Notes: generated by a model from the sequence alone, not told the origin. A stretch of DNA of 64,000 nucleotides from Caldilineaceae bacterium (GCA_019637685.1 JAHBVF010000021.1:58138-122137); one strand, 5' to 3'. Counted from the stretch's first letter, positions 37,088-46,502 are shown. Translations and numbers: made by a program.

Positions 37088-37450
37088 CTACTCCCCTCCC
37101 CACTCCAGCGCACCTTTTTTCCACTCATAGATAAAGCCAACAATCAGAACGAGCAGGAAAGGGGCCATTGCCACCAGCGCAAAGACGCGCAGATCGCGCA
37201 GGACAGCAGCCCAGGGATAGAGAAAAACGACTTCAATATCAAAAATGAGGAAAAGCATCGCCACCAGATAATACTTGACCGGAAAGCGGCGGCGGGCATC
37301 GGAGAAAGGAATGATGCCCGATTCATAGGGTTCCAGCTTTTGCGTGTTCTTCTCCTTCGGCCCCAAAATCGCGGGCAGAATCAGAACCAGTGCGCCAAAG
37401 CCAGCGCCAAGCAAAATCATAATCAACAGAGGCAAATAATCAATTGCCAT
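37088..37450 (-). CDS. nuoA: NADH-quinone oxidoreductase subunit A (set 1)
   Basis: 120 aa from ATG 37450 (MAIDYLPLLI), with AAAGGGA 8-9 nt upstream. Three TM helices, the YESGI motif of the first loop and the FDIEVVF acidic pair of TM2 that lines the E-channel. First gene of the complete operon. It diverges from the second nuoA at 37785. Confidence 0.94.
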   Translation of the reverse strand: MAIDYLPLLIMILLGAGFGALVLILPAILGPKEKNTQKLEPYESGIIPFSDARRRFPVKYYLVAMLFLIFDIEVVFLYPWAAVLRDLRVFALVAMAPFLLVLIVGFIYEWKKGALEWGGE

Positions 37451-37784
37451 CGTGCGTCCCTTTCGCTGCGACGGGAGCGATACAACGTTAATACTGTGAC
37501 GAAAAAACACCCACTCGGGTCTATAATGGTAGAGCGGGCGTCAACGTTGACCGAAACCAGGGATTTGGGGCAGAGTTCGTTCGTGCATTTTTACACGAAC
37601 GGGGGCATTGTAGCACGGATGGAAAGGGCTGTCAAAGCCATATCGAGTTTTGTGAAATTTGGAGCTTTGTTGTAGTGTAGACACCAATCTTGGTCTTGCA
37701 GACTTTTCCAAATCAAAAGCGCTATGCTATACTGCTTGGCGTTTGTACTTTTCCACACAATCGGATTTTGAAGGAGCGGCTCGT
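37451..37784. promoter_or_regulatory. Divergent control region between the two nuo operons
   Basis: 334 bp without a gene. On the plus strand an extended -10 (TGCTATACT, 37725-37733), with TTCCAA (37706-37711) 16 nt from the TATACT, serves the second nuoA. A perfect 12-bp palindrome GTCAACGTTGAC (37540-37551) and a CGTTCGTG/CACGAACG stem (37578-37585 / 37594-37601) lie nearer the centre and could be operators for joint control. A minus-strand promoter is not clear; TATAAT at 37522-37527 reads on the plus strand. Confidence 0.5.
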
Positions 37785-38141
37785 ATGCTGTCTCAGTACG
37801 CATTCATTTTGATTATGGCGGCTATTGCGCTGATCTTGCCAGTGGCAGCTATTGTGATGGGCCACCTGTTGGGGCCACGTCGTCCGGACGCTGTAAAAAA
37901 CGCCGTTTACGAAAGCGGTGTGGAAACCATCGGCGACACGTGGGTGCAGTTCCGTGCCCAATACTACCTGATTGGTCTCGTCTTTGTCGTCTTTGATGTG
38001 GAAGCTATTTTTCTCTTCCCCATCGCGGTGGCCTATGAACAATTGAGTATGTTCGCGGTCGCTGCGACTATCCTCTTTATTGTTCTGCTTGTTGTCGGTC
38101 TGCTCTACGACTGGCGCAAGGGTGCGTTGGAGTGGCAATAA
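37785..38141 (+). CDS. nuoA: NADH-quinone oxidoreductase subunit A (set 2)
   Basis: 118 aa; AAGGAG about 9 nt before ATG 37785 (MLSQYAFILI). It has the YESGV motif and the E-channel acidic pair (VFDVEAIFLFP), so the essential features of NuoA are kept. It is clearly paralogous to, not a recent duplicate of, the gene at 37088-37450. First gene of a membrane-arm-only operon; a terminator-like hairpin follows 9 nt after its stop. Confidence 0.93.
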   Translation: MLSQYAFILIMAAIALILPVAAIVMGHLLGPRRPDAVKNAVYESGVETIGDTWVQFRAQYYLIGLVFVVFDVEAIFLFPIAVAYEQLSMFAVAATILFIVLLVVGLLYDWRKGALEWQ

Positions 38142-38150
38142 TCATTTGAC

Positions 38151-38183
38151 AAAATCCGAGTTTTTCAAAAAGACTCGGATTTT
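38151..38183 (+). terminator. Terminator or attenuator after nuoA (set 2)
   Basis: AAAATCCGAGT (38151-38161) and ACTCGGATTTT (38173-38183) form an 11-bp stem ending in a T-run, 10 nt after the nuoA stop and 54 nt before nuoH. It may set a lower dose of the downstream genes. Confidence 0.7.
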
Positions 38184-38236
38184 CTTCGTAACACAAGTAC
38201 CGATTTGCATAAATCCCTGGGGCTGGAGGCAAACGA

Positions 38237-39478
38237 ATGCAAGGTTCAACGTGGAGTGACGGGCTTGCCGGGCTACTGACCGGATTGGGTCTGCCTGATA
38301 TGCTGGCACTGGGTATCGCCTATGGGATTGGCGCATTTATCCTCGTCAATTTCGGGATGATTTCGGCTCTGTTGCTGATTTGGATCACCCGCAAGGCAAT
38401 CAGCCGGATGCAGGATCGTCTGGGTCCCAATCGTCTCGGCCCCTACGGCCTCTTTCAGACGGTTGCCGATGCGGTCAAGCTAATCTCCAAAGAAGTTATT
38501 ACCCCCAGCCATTCGGACTTTCTGGCCTACAATGCAGCGCCCGTTCTCTCGGTTTTCGGCGTGTTGATTCTGCTGGCTGTCGTTCCCTTTGCCCCCGGCC
38601 TGGTTGGTATGGATCTAAATGTCGGTGTGCTGTTTGTGGTGGCGCTTGGCTCCATCGGTGTGATGGCTGCGCTGATGGCTGGTTGGGGCAGCAACAACAA
38701 ATACGCGCTGTTGGCCGGTTTCCGGGTGGTGGCTCAGTTGCTCAGCTACGAAATTCCGATGGTGCTTTCCATTCTGACTGTCGTGCTGGTCACGGGCACA
38801 ATGAGCTTTGGCCGGATTACAGAGTTCCAATCCCTGACGATCGGCGGTTTTAATCTGGGCATTGGCTGGCTGGGGATTATGATGCCGGCCGCAATGCTCA
38901 TCTTCTTTATCAGTTCCCTGGCCGAAGCCGAACTGACCCCCTTTGATCTGCTGGAAGCCGAATCGGAACTCATCGCCGGTTTTCACATCGAATATTCGGG
39001 CATGAAGTTCGCGATGTTCTTCCTGGCCCAGTTTGTCAACGCCTGGGTGCTCTCGGCGCTGATGGCGGTTCTCTTTCTGGGCGGCTGGCAAGGACCGGGC
39101 GTGGGTTTGCCCGTAATCGGCCCATTTTTGGGTCTCGGCTACTTCTTTATTAAAAGCTACGCCATCTATGTTCTGCAGCAGTGGGTGCGTGGCACATTCC
39201 CACGCGTTCGCATCGACCAGATGATGTACTTTGCCTGGAAGGTGCTGGTTCCGGCCAGTATCGGCCTGATCGTCGTACAGGCGATTGCCCAAAAGTTGCC
39301 CTTCCCCGACCCGGTGATCTACGCGATTATCTTTGTGGCGAACATTGCCACAATTTGGGTGATTGTGACAGTCCTGCAGCGCTATATCAAGAGCGCTACC
39401 ATGGGAACCCGACGCTCCTTCGAGCCGGCGGCCTTGATTGGCACAATGCAGAAGGCAGACACATACGCGATGTACTAG
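38237..39478 (+). CDS. nuoH: NADH-quinone oxidoreductase subunit H (set 2)
   Basis: 413 aa, about 85 residues longer than the set 1 copy. It keeps [38 protein letters not shown] and [16 protein letters not shown]. The loop motif that reads ETNR-PFDLPE in set 1 is [14 protein letters not shown] here (residues about 229-242), so the Asn-Arg pair is replaced by Glu-Leu. The C-terminal extension adds a TM helix ([19 protein letters not shown]) and a basic tail. GGAGG precedes the ATG by 9 nt. The changed loop faces the quinone entry region and NuoB/NuoD in known structures, so its partner may differ. Confidence 0.92.
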   Translation: MQGSTWSDGLAGLLTGLGLPDMLALGIAYGIGAFILVNFGMISALLLIWITRKAISRMQDRLGPNRLGPYGLFQTVADAVKLISKEVITPSHSDFLAYNAAPVLSVFGVLILLAVVPFAPGLVGMDLNVGVLFVVALGSIGVMAALMAGWGSNNKYALLAGFRVVAQLLSYEIPMVLSILTVVLVTGTMSFGRITEFQSLTIGGFNLGIGWLGIMMPAAMLIFFISSLAEAELTPFDLLEAESELIAGFHIEYSGMKFAMFFLAQFVNAWVLSALMAVLFLGGWQGPGVGLPVIGPFLGLGYFFIKSYAIYVLQQWVRGTFPRVRIDQMMYFAWKVLVPASIGLIVVQAIAQKLPFPDPVIYAIIFVANIATIWVIVTVLQRYIKSATMGTRRSFEPAALIGTMQKADTYAMY

Positions 39479-39603
39479 GATTTTGGTCGTATGACGTGGG
39501 GCGTGAAGCAGTTGCGCCACATCGTTACGACCTGAAAAATTGTGTTGGCAAAGCCCGAACTGATTTTGCAATTCATTTTCACGCAGGAAGCGCAGGTTTT
39601 TCT

Positions 39604-40125
39604 ATGCCATCATTGCCTCCCTTACCCACCATTGGCCAGCTTGTCTTTGCTGGCTTCGCCCTCTTCACCTGTGCCTCGGCGCTGGGTGTGGTGTTGGCTC
39701 CCAATCTATTCCACGGCGCGCTGGCGCTGGTGGCCACGCTCTTCGGTGTGGCCGGGCTTTATGTGATGCTGGAAGCCGAGTTTCTGGCTGTCAGCCAGGT
39801 GCTGGTCTATGTGGGCGCGATTGCCACCCTCATCGTCTTCGCGGTTATGCTCACCCGCTCCATGATGTACGGCAAGACCTCGCCGCTCAATCGGCAGTGG
39901 GGCAAGACCGGCCTCTTTGCGGTGCTGATCTTTCTCGGCCTCTACGGCTTTATCGGCTCGATCCCCTGGGCAGACAGTGCCGCGCCAGTGTTGGCGGACG
40001 AGTCGATGATTGCTGCGCTGGGCGTGCAGTTTGTCACCGATTATGTGGTTGCCTTTGAAGTGCTGGGCCTGCTGCTGCTGGTGGCGCTGGTCGGCGCTGT
40101 GATGTTGGCCCGGGATAACAATTGA
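39604..40125 (+). CDS. nuoJ: NADH-quinone oxidoreductase subunit J (set 2)
   Basis: 173 aa from ATG 39604 (MPSLPPLPTI). Five TM helices, with EAEFLAVSQVLVYVGAIATL matching the conserved TM3 of the E-channel. The frame is open upstream, but those codons overlap nuoH. A CAGG about 10 nt upstream is a moderate ribosome site. It belongs to the second membrane-arm operon. Confidence 0.9.
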   Translation: MPSLPPLPTIGQLVFAGFALFTCASALGVVLAPNLFHGALALVATLFGVAGLYVMLEAEFLAVSQVLVYVGAIATLIVFAVMLTRSMMYGKTSPLNRQWGKTGLFAVLIFLGLYGFIGSIPWADSAAPVLADESMIAALGVQFVTDYVVAFEVLGLLLLVALVGAVMLARDNN

Positions 40126-40133
40126 AGTAAGCG

Positions 40134-40197
40134 GTGACAGTTATCAGTCTGGCCCGCGGTATTGTCCACTGATAGCTGCTTACTGATAACTGCTCAC
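40134..40197. repeat. Palindrome between nuoJ and nuoK (set 2)
   Basis: GTGACAGTTATCAGT (40134-40148) pairs with ACTGATAACTGCTCAC (40182-40197) with a single bulge. It lies 9 nt after the nuoJ stop and about 10 nt before the nuoK ribosome site. Confidence 0.7.
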
Positions 40198-40222
40198 TTT
40201 TTGTACGCAGGAGGATTCATCC

Positions 40223-40534
40223 GTGGTTCCATTGACCGGATATTTACTGGTAGGCGCATTTCTTTTCTCAACGGGTCTCTATGGCGCGCTGGCCCGCAAG
40301 AACGCCATTGCTGTGCTGATGAGTATTGAACTGATGCTCAACGCGGCCAACATCAATCTGGTGGCTTTCTGGCGCTATGGCGAAGCCCAGGCCGATCTGG
40401 CCGGGCAGGTCTTTGCGGTGTTGGTCATTGCCCTGGCCGCAGCCGAAGCAGCCGTGGGGCTGGCACTGATCATTGCCGTCTATCGCGAACGCAAGACAAT
40501 CGATTTGGACGAGCTAGACCTCCTGGCCGGATAG
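40223..40534 (+). CDS. nuoK: NADH-quinone oxidoreductase subunit K (set 2)
   Basis: 103 aa; GTG start with an excellent AGGAGG 9 nt upstream. Three TM helices; the conserved Glu residues are in [14 protein letters not shown] and [13 protein letters not shown]. The C-terminus ([14 protein letters not shown]) matches the set 1 protein. Expected to link the E-channel to NuoN. Confidence 0.92.
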   Translation: MVPLTGYLLVGAFLFSTGLYGALARKNAIAVLMSIELMLNAANINLVAFWRYGEAQADLAGQVFAVLVIALAAAEAAVGLALIIAVYRERKTIDLDELDLLAG

Positions 40535-40546
40535 CCACCGTTCAAA

Positions 40547-40618
40547 TCCCCGGCACTTTACGCGCTTCGATGCTTGGATGGCAATGTGCAGACTCGCCGG
40601 GGAAGAAAGTGCCGGGGA
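40547..40618. repeat. Palindrome upstream of the small TM gene
   Basis: TCCCCGGCACTTT (40547-40559) and AAAGTGCCGGGGA (40606-40618) are perfect 13-bp arms with a 46-nt spacer. The right arm ends 5 nt before the next ATG, so it could mask the ribosome site. Confidence 0.8.
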
Positions 40619-40623
40619 CTTTT

Positions 40624-40998
40624 ATGCCCAAAGAGTTGTTGACGGGATCTCTGGAGGAACAGTGTGATTTCCTCTACGAAATGGCCCAGGAAAAGATGCG
40701 GGTAGGCAACTACACAGGGGCCTACCACGCGCTGAAGGAAGTAGTGAAGTACGCACCCGACCGCTCTGAGGCTGTGGCCCTGTTGGCCCTTGCCAAAGAA
40801 CGCAAATCGGAACAGACCCGCCTGATTCTTCTCTCTCTTGCCGGTGCGATCCTTTTTGTGGGCTTTGGGTCAGTCGCCCGTCTGTCCAGCGATTTGTGGC
40901 TGTTGGCGCTTGGCTTTGTCGGTCTGCTCGTCGGCTATGGAGTGGGAAACCTGCTCAACAGTTTGCGACGACCGACCCAGGCAGGTTCGCAGCAATAA
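40624..40998 (+). CDS. Small membrane protein in the second nuo operon
   Basis: 124 aa from ATG 40624 (MPKELLTGSL). The N-terminal 60 aa are a helical pair resembling one TPR (YEMAQEKMRVGNYTGAYHAL, then KEVVKYAPDRSEAVALLALA). Two TM helices follow (LILLSLAGAILFVGFGSV and LWLLALGFVGLLVGYGV). Not a known complex I subunit. Its place between nuoK and nuoL suggests an assembly factor or an added membrane-arm subunit. No close family recognised. Confidence 0.65.
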   Translation: MPKELLTGSLEEQCDFLYEMAQEKMRVGNYTGAYHALKEVVKYAPDRSEAVALLALAKERKSEQTRLILLSLAGAILFVGFGSVARLSSDLWLLALGFVGLLVGYGVGNLLNSLRRPTQAGSQQ

Positions 40999-41103
40999 CT
41001 TTTGGGACGCAGAGCAACAGGTTTTGTTCGAGCAAGTCTTTTCAATCCGTAGTTTTCGTGTCCTTATTTTCACGTCAGTAACGCACGCCAATGAGGTATG
41101 TCT

Positions 41104-43329
41104 ATGGATGGCATTTTTAACGCAGCGTGGATTGTACCCATCCCGCCTTTCCTGGCTTTTCTCGCCATTGTCCTGGGGTTGAACCGCAACAAGCGGGGCA
41201 CAACACTGGTGGCAATCGGCGCGGCAGCCATTAGCTGGGTTTTGGGCTGGGGCATTGCCATTGCCTCTTTCGCCACCGAACATTTCGGTGAACACCCCAT
41301 CGACCAGGCGCTTTTCTCTATTCCCACAGGGAGGAGCGAGTTCGTCATCGGTTATGCGGTGGACCCGGCCAATGCCTTGATGCTCTTTATGGTCTCCTTC
41401 CTGGTGTTGATGATCTTCATCTACTCCAGCGGATATATGACCTTTCCCGGACATCTGAACCCGGCGGCCTATCCCGAAGCAGTGTCCCAGGGCAAAGACC
41501 CCCGCTATAGTCGCTTCTTCGCCTATATTAGCCTCTTTGCCACGGGTATGCTGGGGCTGGTCATCTCCAATAGTCTCCTGATGTTCTTTATCTTCTGGGA
41601 GATTATGGGGCTGTGCAGCTATATGCTGATTGGCTTCTGGTATGAGAAGCCTCCGGCCAAGGCAGCGGCTATCAAGGCCTTTATGACTACCCGTATCGGC
41701 GATGCAATTATGCTGATCGGTATGATTTTGCTCTATATCCGCAGCGAGCCGAGCAGTCTGCGCTTCACAGAACTCTTCACCGCGGAGAATCTGGAGCAGT
41801 TGGCCCACACGACGGCTAACGTCCCATTCGTTGGGGATGTTCCCTGGATCGCACTGATTGCGGTTCTGATCTTCTTTGGGACCATTGGCAAGAGCGCCCA
41901 GTTCCCTCTTCACGTCTGGTTGCCAGATGCCATGGAAGGCCCCACGCCGGTCAGCGCGATGATCCACGCAGCCACAATGGTTTCGGCGGGCATCTTTCTG
42001 CTGGTGCGCATGTTTCCCATTTTCGAGGTCGCGGGAGAAGTCTCTGGCAGTGCGCTTCAGTTTGTGGCCTTTATCGGCGCATTCACCGCCATCTTTGCGG
42101 CCACAATCGCTATGGCCCAATGGGATGTGAAGCGGGTGTTGGCCTATTCCACCATCAGCCAGTTGGGCTATATGGTGGCAGCCATTGGCATGGGCGCGTA
42201 TGTGGCAGCCCTCTTTCATCTGCTCACCCACGCCTTCTTCAAAGCCTTGCTCTTTCTTGGATCCGGCAGTGTGATTCACGGGGTGGAGCACGGCTTCCAC
42301 CACGCACACGAGCACGCCAGCCACGACGGGCACGATGAACACGGCCACAGTCATATTGTCCGGCGCTCGGACGGAAACCTGGACCCGGACGATCCCCAGG
42401 ATATGCGCAATATGGGCGGTCTGCTGCAGCGGATGCCCCGCACCGGCTGGACTTTTATTATCGGCGGTCTGGCCCTCTCTGGCTTCCCCCTCATCACCGC
42501 TGGTTTCTGGTCAAAGGATGAGATTCTGGCCAGCGCCTGGGGTGGCAATCATCTATGGGTCTTTGGTGCGCTGGCCCTGGCAGCCTTCCTGACAGCCTTC
42601 TATACAATGCGTCAGATTGGGTTGACCTTTCTGGGGCAGCCCCGCTCCGAAGGTGCTGTCCACGCACCCGAAAGTGTCCCGTCCATGACAACCCCCCTGA
42701 TCCTCATCAGCTTCTTTGCGATTGTGGGCGGCTGGATAGGCATTCCAGAGCACTTCCCGGTTATCGGCGGGCTGGTTCCCAATTGGATTGAGCATTTCCT
42801 GGAACCCTACATGGCGTATATGCATCTCCACGCCCACGTGTTGGAATTCAACTTTGTGCCATTGGTAACGTCGTTGGTTGTGGCATTGGGTGGTTTGGGT
42901 CTGGGCTATGTAATTTATGGCCAGGGCTTGAAAGAAGGACAGATCGACCCCCTGTCCAAACTACTTGGCCCTATCTGGTTGGCCTGGCACCGCAAGTATT
43001 GGGTGGATGAATTCTACCAGGTCACGATTATTGCTTTCACAATGGCCCTGGCCAGATTCCTGGCCCTCTTTGACAGAGAGTGGGTGATCGATGCGCTGGT
43101 GAACGCCATCGGTCGTGCGGCTCTCTGGCTGAGCCAAGTCCTGGCTGCCTTCGACCGCATTGTGGTGGATGGCGCGGTGTTGGGGCTGGGCTGGCTCTCG
43201 GATCAGGCTGGGGGTATCACACGCCTGCTCCAGGATGGCCGGGTACAGGCCTATCTATTGTTCGGTTTGCTTATGGCGGCGGTCTGGCTCTTCCTGAATG
43301 TCCTGCCGTTAATTATGACCCTTGTTTAA
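41104..43329 (+). CDS. nuoL: NADH-quinone oxidoreductase subunit L (set 2), with His-rich loop
   Basis: 741 aa, about 110 longer than the set 1 copy. The start is the second ATG ([10 protein letters not shown]), since GAGG is 7 nt upstream of it and only 1 nt from the first. Key pump residues are present: TM5 Glu ([19 protein letters not shown]), [19 protein letters not shown] and [12 protein letters not shown]. After the latter comes an insert rich in His (residues about 392-417, 12 His among Glu/Asp/Gly) then [14 protein letters not shown]. The His loop lies between TM helices and could bind Zn, Ni or another metal, or be a linker. The lateral helix region at the C-terminus is retained ([10 protein letters not shown]). 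Confidence 0.93.
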   Translation: MDGIFNAAWIVPIPPFLAFLAIVLGLNRNKRGTTLVAIGAAAISWVLGWGIAIASFATEHFGEHPIDQALFSIPTGRSEFVIGYAVDPANALMLFMVSFLVLMIFIYSSGYMTFPGHLNPAAYPEAVSQGKDPRYSRFFAYISLFATGMLGLVISNSLLMFFIFWEIMGLCSYMLIGFWYEKPPAKAAAIKAFMTTRIGDAIMLIGMILLYIRSEPSSLRFTELFTAENLEQLAHTTANVPFVGDVPWIALIAVLIFFGTIGKSAQFPLHVWLPDAMEGPTPVSAMIHAATMVSAGIFLLVRMFPIFEVAGEVSGSALQFVAFIGAFTAIFAATIAMAQWDVKRVLAYSTISQLGYMVAAIGMGAYVAALFHLLTHAFFKALLFLGSGSVIHGVEHGFHHAHEHASHDGHDEHGHSHIVRRSDGNLDPDDPQDMRNMGGLLQRMPRTGWTFIIGGLALSGFPLITAGFWSKDEILASAWGGNHLWVFGALALAAFLTAFYTMRQIGLTFLGQPRSEGAVHAPESVPSMTTPLILISFFAIVGGWIGIPEHFPVIGGLVPNWIEHFLEPYMAYMHLHAHVLEFNFVPLVTSLVVALGGLGLGYVIYGQGLKEGQIDPLSKLLGPIWLAWHRKYWVDEFYQVTIIAFTMALARFLALFDREWVIDALVNAIGRAALWLSQVLAAFDRIVVDGAVLGLGWLSDQAGGITRLLQDGRVQAYLLFGLLMAAVWLFLNVLPLIMTLV

Positions 43330-43376
43330 ATCAGGAAACATATCAGCACATCTTCCGTTCCTGAGGAGAAGATTTC

Positions 43377-44975
43377 ATGGAATCGCTTGATTCAGTTGTA
43401 TTAACACTCATTTTGTTTTGGCCGGCGGTGTCGGCGCTGCTGGTATTGCTCTTTGGCAGCAATGACAAAATCATCAAAAATGGGTCGATTGTCGCCAGTT
43501 TGCTCCCGCTGGGCCTGAGCGTCTATCTGCTGACCGCCTATGACTTTACCATCGGTGGAATGCAGTTCAATGTGAATGCCGAGTGGATCCCCCAACTCAA
43601 CGCCAGTTTCCATCTGGGCGTGGATGGGTTGAGCGTTCCGTTGATCTTTCTCACCGCGCTGCTCTCCACGCTGAGCCTCTTTTATAGCGCCGGGGTGATC
43701 AACAGACGGGTCAAGGAATACTATTTCCTGATGCACCTGCTCCAGATGAGTATGTTGGGTGTCTTTATGTCCCTGGACTACGTGCTCTTCTACGTCTTCT
43801 GGGAAATCAGCCTGGTCCCGATGTATTTTCTCATCGGCGTCTGGGGCGGAACAAACCGGGGCTACGCATCGGTCAAGTTCTTCATCTATACCCTCGTGGG
43901 TTCGGTGGCAATGCTCCTGGCGATTTTGGCAGTCTACTTTGCCACAGGCACCTTCGATATCATTGAAGCAGCCAAGGCCCAGCCCTTTGCCGACAACCTG
44001 AACTTGGCCAGTATGGCCTTCTGGGGATTGTTCCTGGGCTTCGCCTTCAAAGTGCCCAGTTTCCCCTTCCACACCTGGCTGCCCGATGCGCACACCGAAG
44101 CGCCAACCGCAGGTAGTGTGATTCTGGCTGGTGTGTTGCTGAAACTGGGGGCCTACGGTCTGCTGCGCATTATGTTGCCCACCTTCCCCAATGCGTCGGT
44201 ACACTGGGCGCCGTGGTTGGTGGCGCTGGGCGCGATTGCTATTGTCTACGGCGCGTTTGTTTGTGTGGCCCAGACAGATTTCAAACGGCTAGTGGCCTAT
44301 AGCTCGGTCAGCCATATGGGCTATGTGGTGCTGGGTATTGGTGCGGCTGCGATGGTAATGACGCCCGAAGCGCTGGGATCAGCAGCCAATGCCTTCCATA
44401 TCAGCCCAGAAGCACTTCATGACAGTGCTGTGATGGCGCTCAACGGCGCAACCCTGCAAATGTTCAACCACGGCCTGATTACCGGCGCGTTGTTCTTCCT
44501 CGTCGGCATACTTTACGAGCGGGCACACACCCGGGATTTGGCTAAGTTTGGTGGCCTGTCGTCCAAGACCCCCCACTACTACGGCCTGATGATGGTGGCT
44601 GGTTTTGCCAGCCTGGGCTTGCCCGGTCTGGCCGGTTTCTGGGCCGAGTTCTTCACCTTCCGGGGTGCCTTTGCCATTGTCCCTCTGTGGGCCGCCTTTG
44701 GTGTAATCGGCATGATCATCACAGCCGTCTACATCCTCTATCGTATCATCCAGAGTATCTTTCTGGGCGAATACGATGAAACCAAAGTGGACCACTGGAC
44801 GACAGTAGACGGCCAGCACGCAGATGGCCCGACTGATCTGGCCACCTTTGAAAAATGGACGCTGTGGCCACTGGTGGTGGGCATGTTCCTGCTCGGCATC
44901 TACCCGACGCCCCTGCTGGATTTCTTCAATACATCCGCCATCGAGCTGATGAACTTTGTCAGCAGTCTTTCCTAA
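43377..44975 (+). CDS. nuoM: NADH-quinone oxidoreductase subunit M (set 2)
   Basis: 532 aa, about 37 longer than the set 1 copy. Channel Glu in FYVFWEISLVPMYF, Lys in GFAFKVPSFPFHTWLPDAH and in GVLLKLGAYGLLRI are present. An extra segment, AMVMTPEALGSAANAFHI, occurs before the QMFNHGLITGAL helix. GAGGAG 7 nt before ATG. Spacing to nuoL is 47 bp and to nuoN 13 bp. Confidence 0.94.
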   Translation: MESLDSVVLTLILFWPAVSALLVLLFGSNDKIIKNGSIVASLLPLGLSVYLLTAYDFTIGGMQFNVNAEWIPQLNASFHLGVDGLSVPLIFLTALLSTLSLFYSAGVINRRVKEYYFLMHLLQMSMLGVFMSLDYVLFYVFWEISLVPMYFLIGVWGGTNRGYASVKFFIYTLVGSVAMLLAILAVYFATGTFDIIEAAKAQPFADNLNLASMAFWGLFLGFAFKVPSFPFHTWLPDAHTEAPTAGSVILAGVLLKLGAYGLLRIMLPTFPNASVHWAPWLVALGAIAIVYGAFVCVAQTDFKRLVAYSSVSHMGYVVLGIGAAAMVMTPEALGSAANAFHISPEALHDSAVMALNGATLQMFNHGLITGALFFLVGILYERAHTRDLAKFGGLSSKTPHYYGLMMVAGFASLGLPGLAGFWAEFFTFRGAFAIVPLWAAFGVIGMIITAVYILYRIIQSIFLGEYDETKVDHWTTVDGQHADGPTDLATFEKWTLWPLVVGMFLLGIYPTPLLDFFNTSAIELMNFVSSLS

Positions 44976-44988
44976 CGGGGGTGCAGTC

Positions 44989-46482
44989 TTGAACGACCTC
45001 GGATTGATTTTACCGGAGATCATACTGCTCATCGGCGGGCTTCTCATTTTCTGCCTGGATGTAGCCAGTGATCCCAAAGCCCAGGGCAAGCGCACAGGTG
45101 CAAGCTACATGGCGCTCGCTATCCTCTTCATTGCGGCTGCGCTGCTTGCCAGTATGCTCCAATTGAAGGTGAAAGAACCCCAGGTGGCTTATGGGATGAT
45201 GACTATTGACAGCTTTGCCATGTTTATCAAAGTCACAATCCTGGCCGGGATGGTGCTGGTGGCGATTGCTGGCGGCGGCTATATGAACAAACGCACGGAG
45301 AACCGGAGCGAATTCTGGACCTTCTTCGTGATGGTCAGTCTGGCGATGTGTGTGGCGGCCAGCGCCAACAATCTGGTGCTGATCTACATTTCCATCGAAT
45401 TCCTCTCCATCACCAGCTATATGCTGGCCGGGTTTTTGCGGGCCGATCGGTTCAGCAATGAAGCAGGTCTGAAGTATTTCCTGTACGGTTCCGTAGCATC
45501 GGCGGTAATGCTTTACGGCATCAGCCTGATCTATGGGGCAACCGGCTCGCTCTACTTGGCCGATATTGCCTCTTTCTTTGCCGCGGCCATGGAAGGACAC
45601 GAAAAGTTGCAGGGCATCGCTCTGGCAGCGTTGCCTGCCACAGTGCTGATGCTGGCTGGCCTGGGCTTCAAAGCTAGTCTGGCGCCCTTCCACCAGTGGG
45701 CACCGGATACCTATGATGGTGCGCCCACACCGGTGACCACGTATCTGTCCACGGCTTCCAAAACCGCTGCCTTTGCTGTGGTTGCTCGTATCTTTGTCAT
45801 CGGTCTGGCCCCCTTCCAGGTAGACTGGGTTCCTATCCTGGCCGGACTTAGTATCCTTACAATGACAATGGGTAACCTGGCCGCTCTACGCCAGAGCAAT
45901 GTCAAGCGGATGTTGGCATACAGTTCAGTGGCCCAGGCCGGTTATGTCCTAATGGGGTTGGTGGCAATCACCTCCCTCTCCACCAGTGGGATGGACGGCT
46001 TAAACGGTGTACTGATCTACCTCTTCGCCTATGTCTTTACAAATGTTGGCGCATTCCTGGTGATTATGGCTGTGGAAGAGACCACAGGCAGTACAGACAT
46101 CAGCGCCTACAAAGGCTTGATCCACCGGGCACCTGGGCTGGCCGTGATGTTCGTCATCTTTCTGCTCAGTCTCACTGGCATTCCGCTGACCGGCGGTTTT
46201 CTAGGCAAATTCTATGTCTTCGGCGCGGCCATCCAACACCAGTACTTCTGGCTGGCCGCCGTGGGTCTGGTAAATGTAGGTATTGCGGCCTTTTACTATC
46301 TGAATATCGTGCGTACGATGTTCTTCACCGATGAAAAGGGAACCACACTAATTGCCCCCATAGGCATCCAGATCAGCCTCGTCATCTGCACAGTGGTAAC
46401 GGTGTGGATGGGCACCTATCCCGCAACTGTTATCGGCTGGGTAAATACCGCTTCGGCGCAGCTTCTGGCGATTGCACAGTAG
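44989..46482 (+). CDS. nuoN: NADH-quinone oxidoreductase subunit N (set 2)
   Basis: About 497 aa from TTG 44989 (MNDLGLILPEI), with GGGGG 7 nt upstream; the more upstream codon (44956) overlaps nuoM. TM5 Glu (IYISIEFLSITSYMLAGFLR), the GFKASLAPFHQWAPDTYDG Lys and the SKTAAF Lys are kept. It is the last gene of the second operon; a strong terminator follows. Confidence 0.93.
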   Translation: MNDLGLILPEIILLIGGLLIFCLDVASDPKAQGKRTGASYMALAILFIAAALLASMLQLKVKEPQVAYGMMTIDSFAMFIKVTILAGMVLVAIAGGGYMNKRTENRSEFWTFFVMVSLAMCVAASANNLVLIYISIEFLSITSYMLAGFLRADRFSNEAGLKYFLYGSVASAVMLYGISLIYGATGSLYLADIASFFAAAMEGHEKLQGIALAALPATVLMLAGLGFKASLAPFHQWAPDTYDGAPTPVTTYLSTASKTAAFAVVARIFVIGLAPFQVDWVPILAGLSILTMTMGNLAALRQSNVKRMLAYSSVAQAGYVLMGLVAITSLSTSGMDGLNGVLIYLFAYVFTNVGAFLVIMAVEETTGSTDISAYKGLIHRAPGLAVMFVIFLLSLTGIPLTGGFLGKFYVFGAAIQHQYFWLAAVGLVNVGIAAFYYLNIVRTMFFTDEKGTTLIAPIGIQISLVICTVVTVWMGTYPATVIGWVNTASAQLLAIAQ

Positions 46483-46502
46483 GATATCCCCTTTGACGAA
46501 TA

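Noticed and set aside
37451..37784. TATAAT at 37522-37527 as the start of the second nuo operon
   Set aside because: It is 258 nt from the nuoA start, has no good -35, and a better extended -10 lies 52 nt before the start. It may still be a secondary promoter.
40870..42354. Minus-strand ORF of 494 aa opposite nuoL (set 2)
   Set aside because: Cys/His/Gln-rich shadow without motifs, antisense to clearly recognisable complex I coding sequence.
41104..46482. Second operon as an Mrp-type Na+/H+ antiporter or formate hydrogenlyase membrane part
   Set aside because: It has NuoA, NuoH, NuoJ and NuoK of clear complex I type and no MrpE/F/G or hydrogenase large/small subunit, so complex I membrane arm fits better. 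An alternative electron-input partner encoded elsewhere is still possible.
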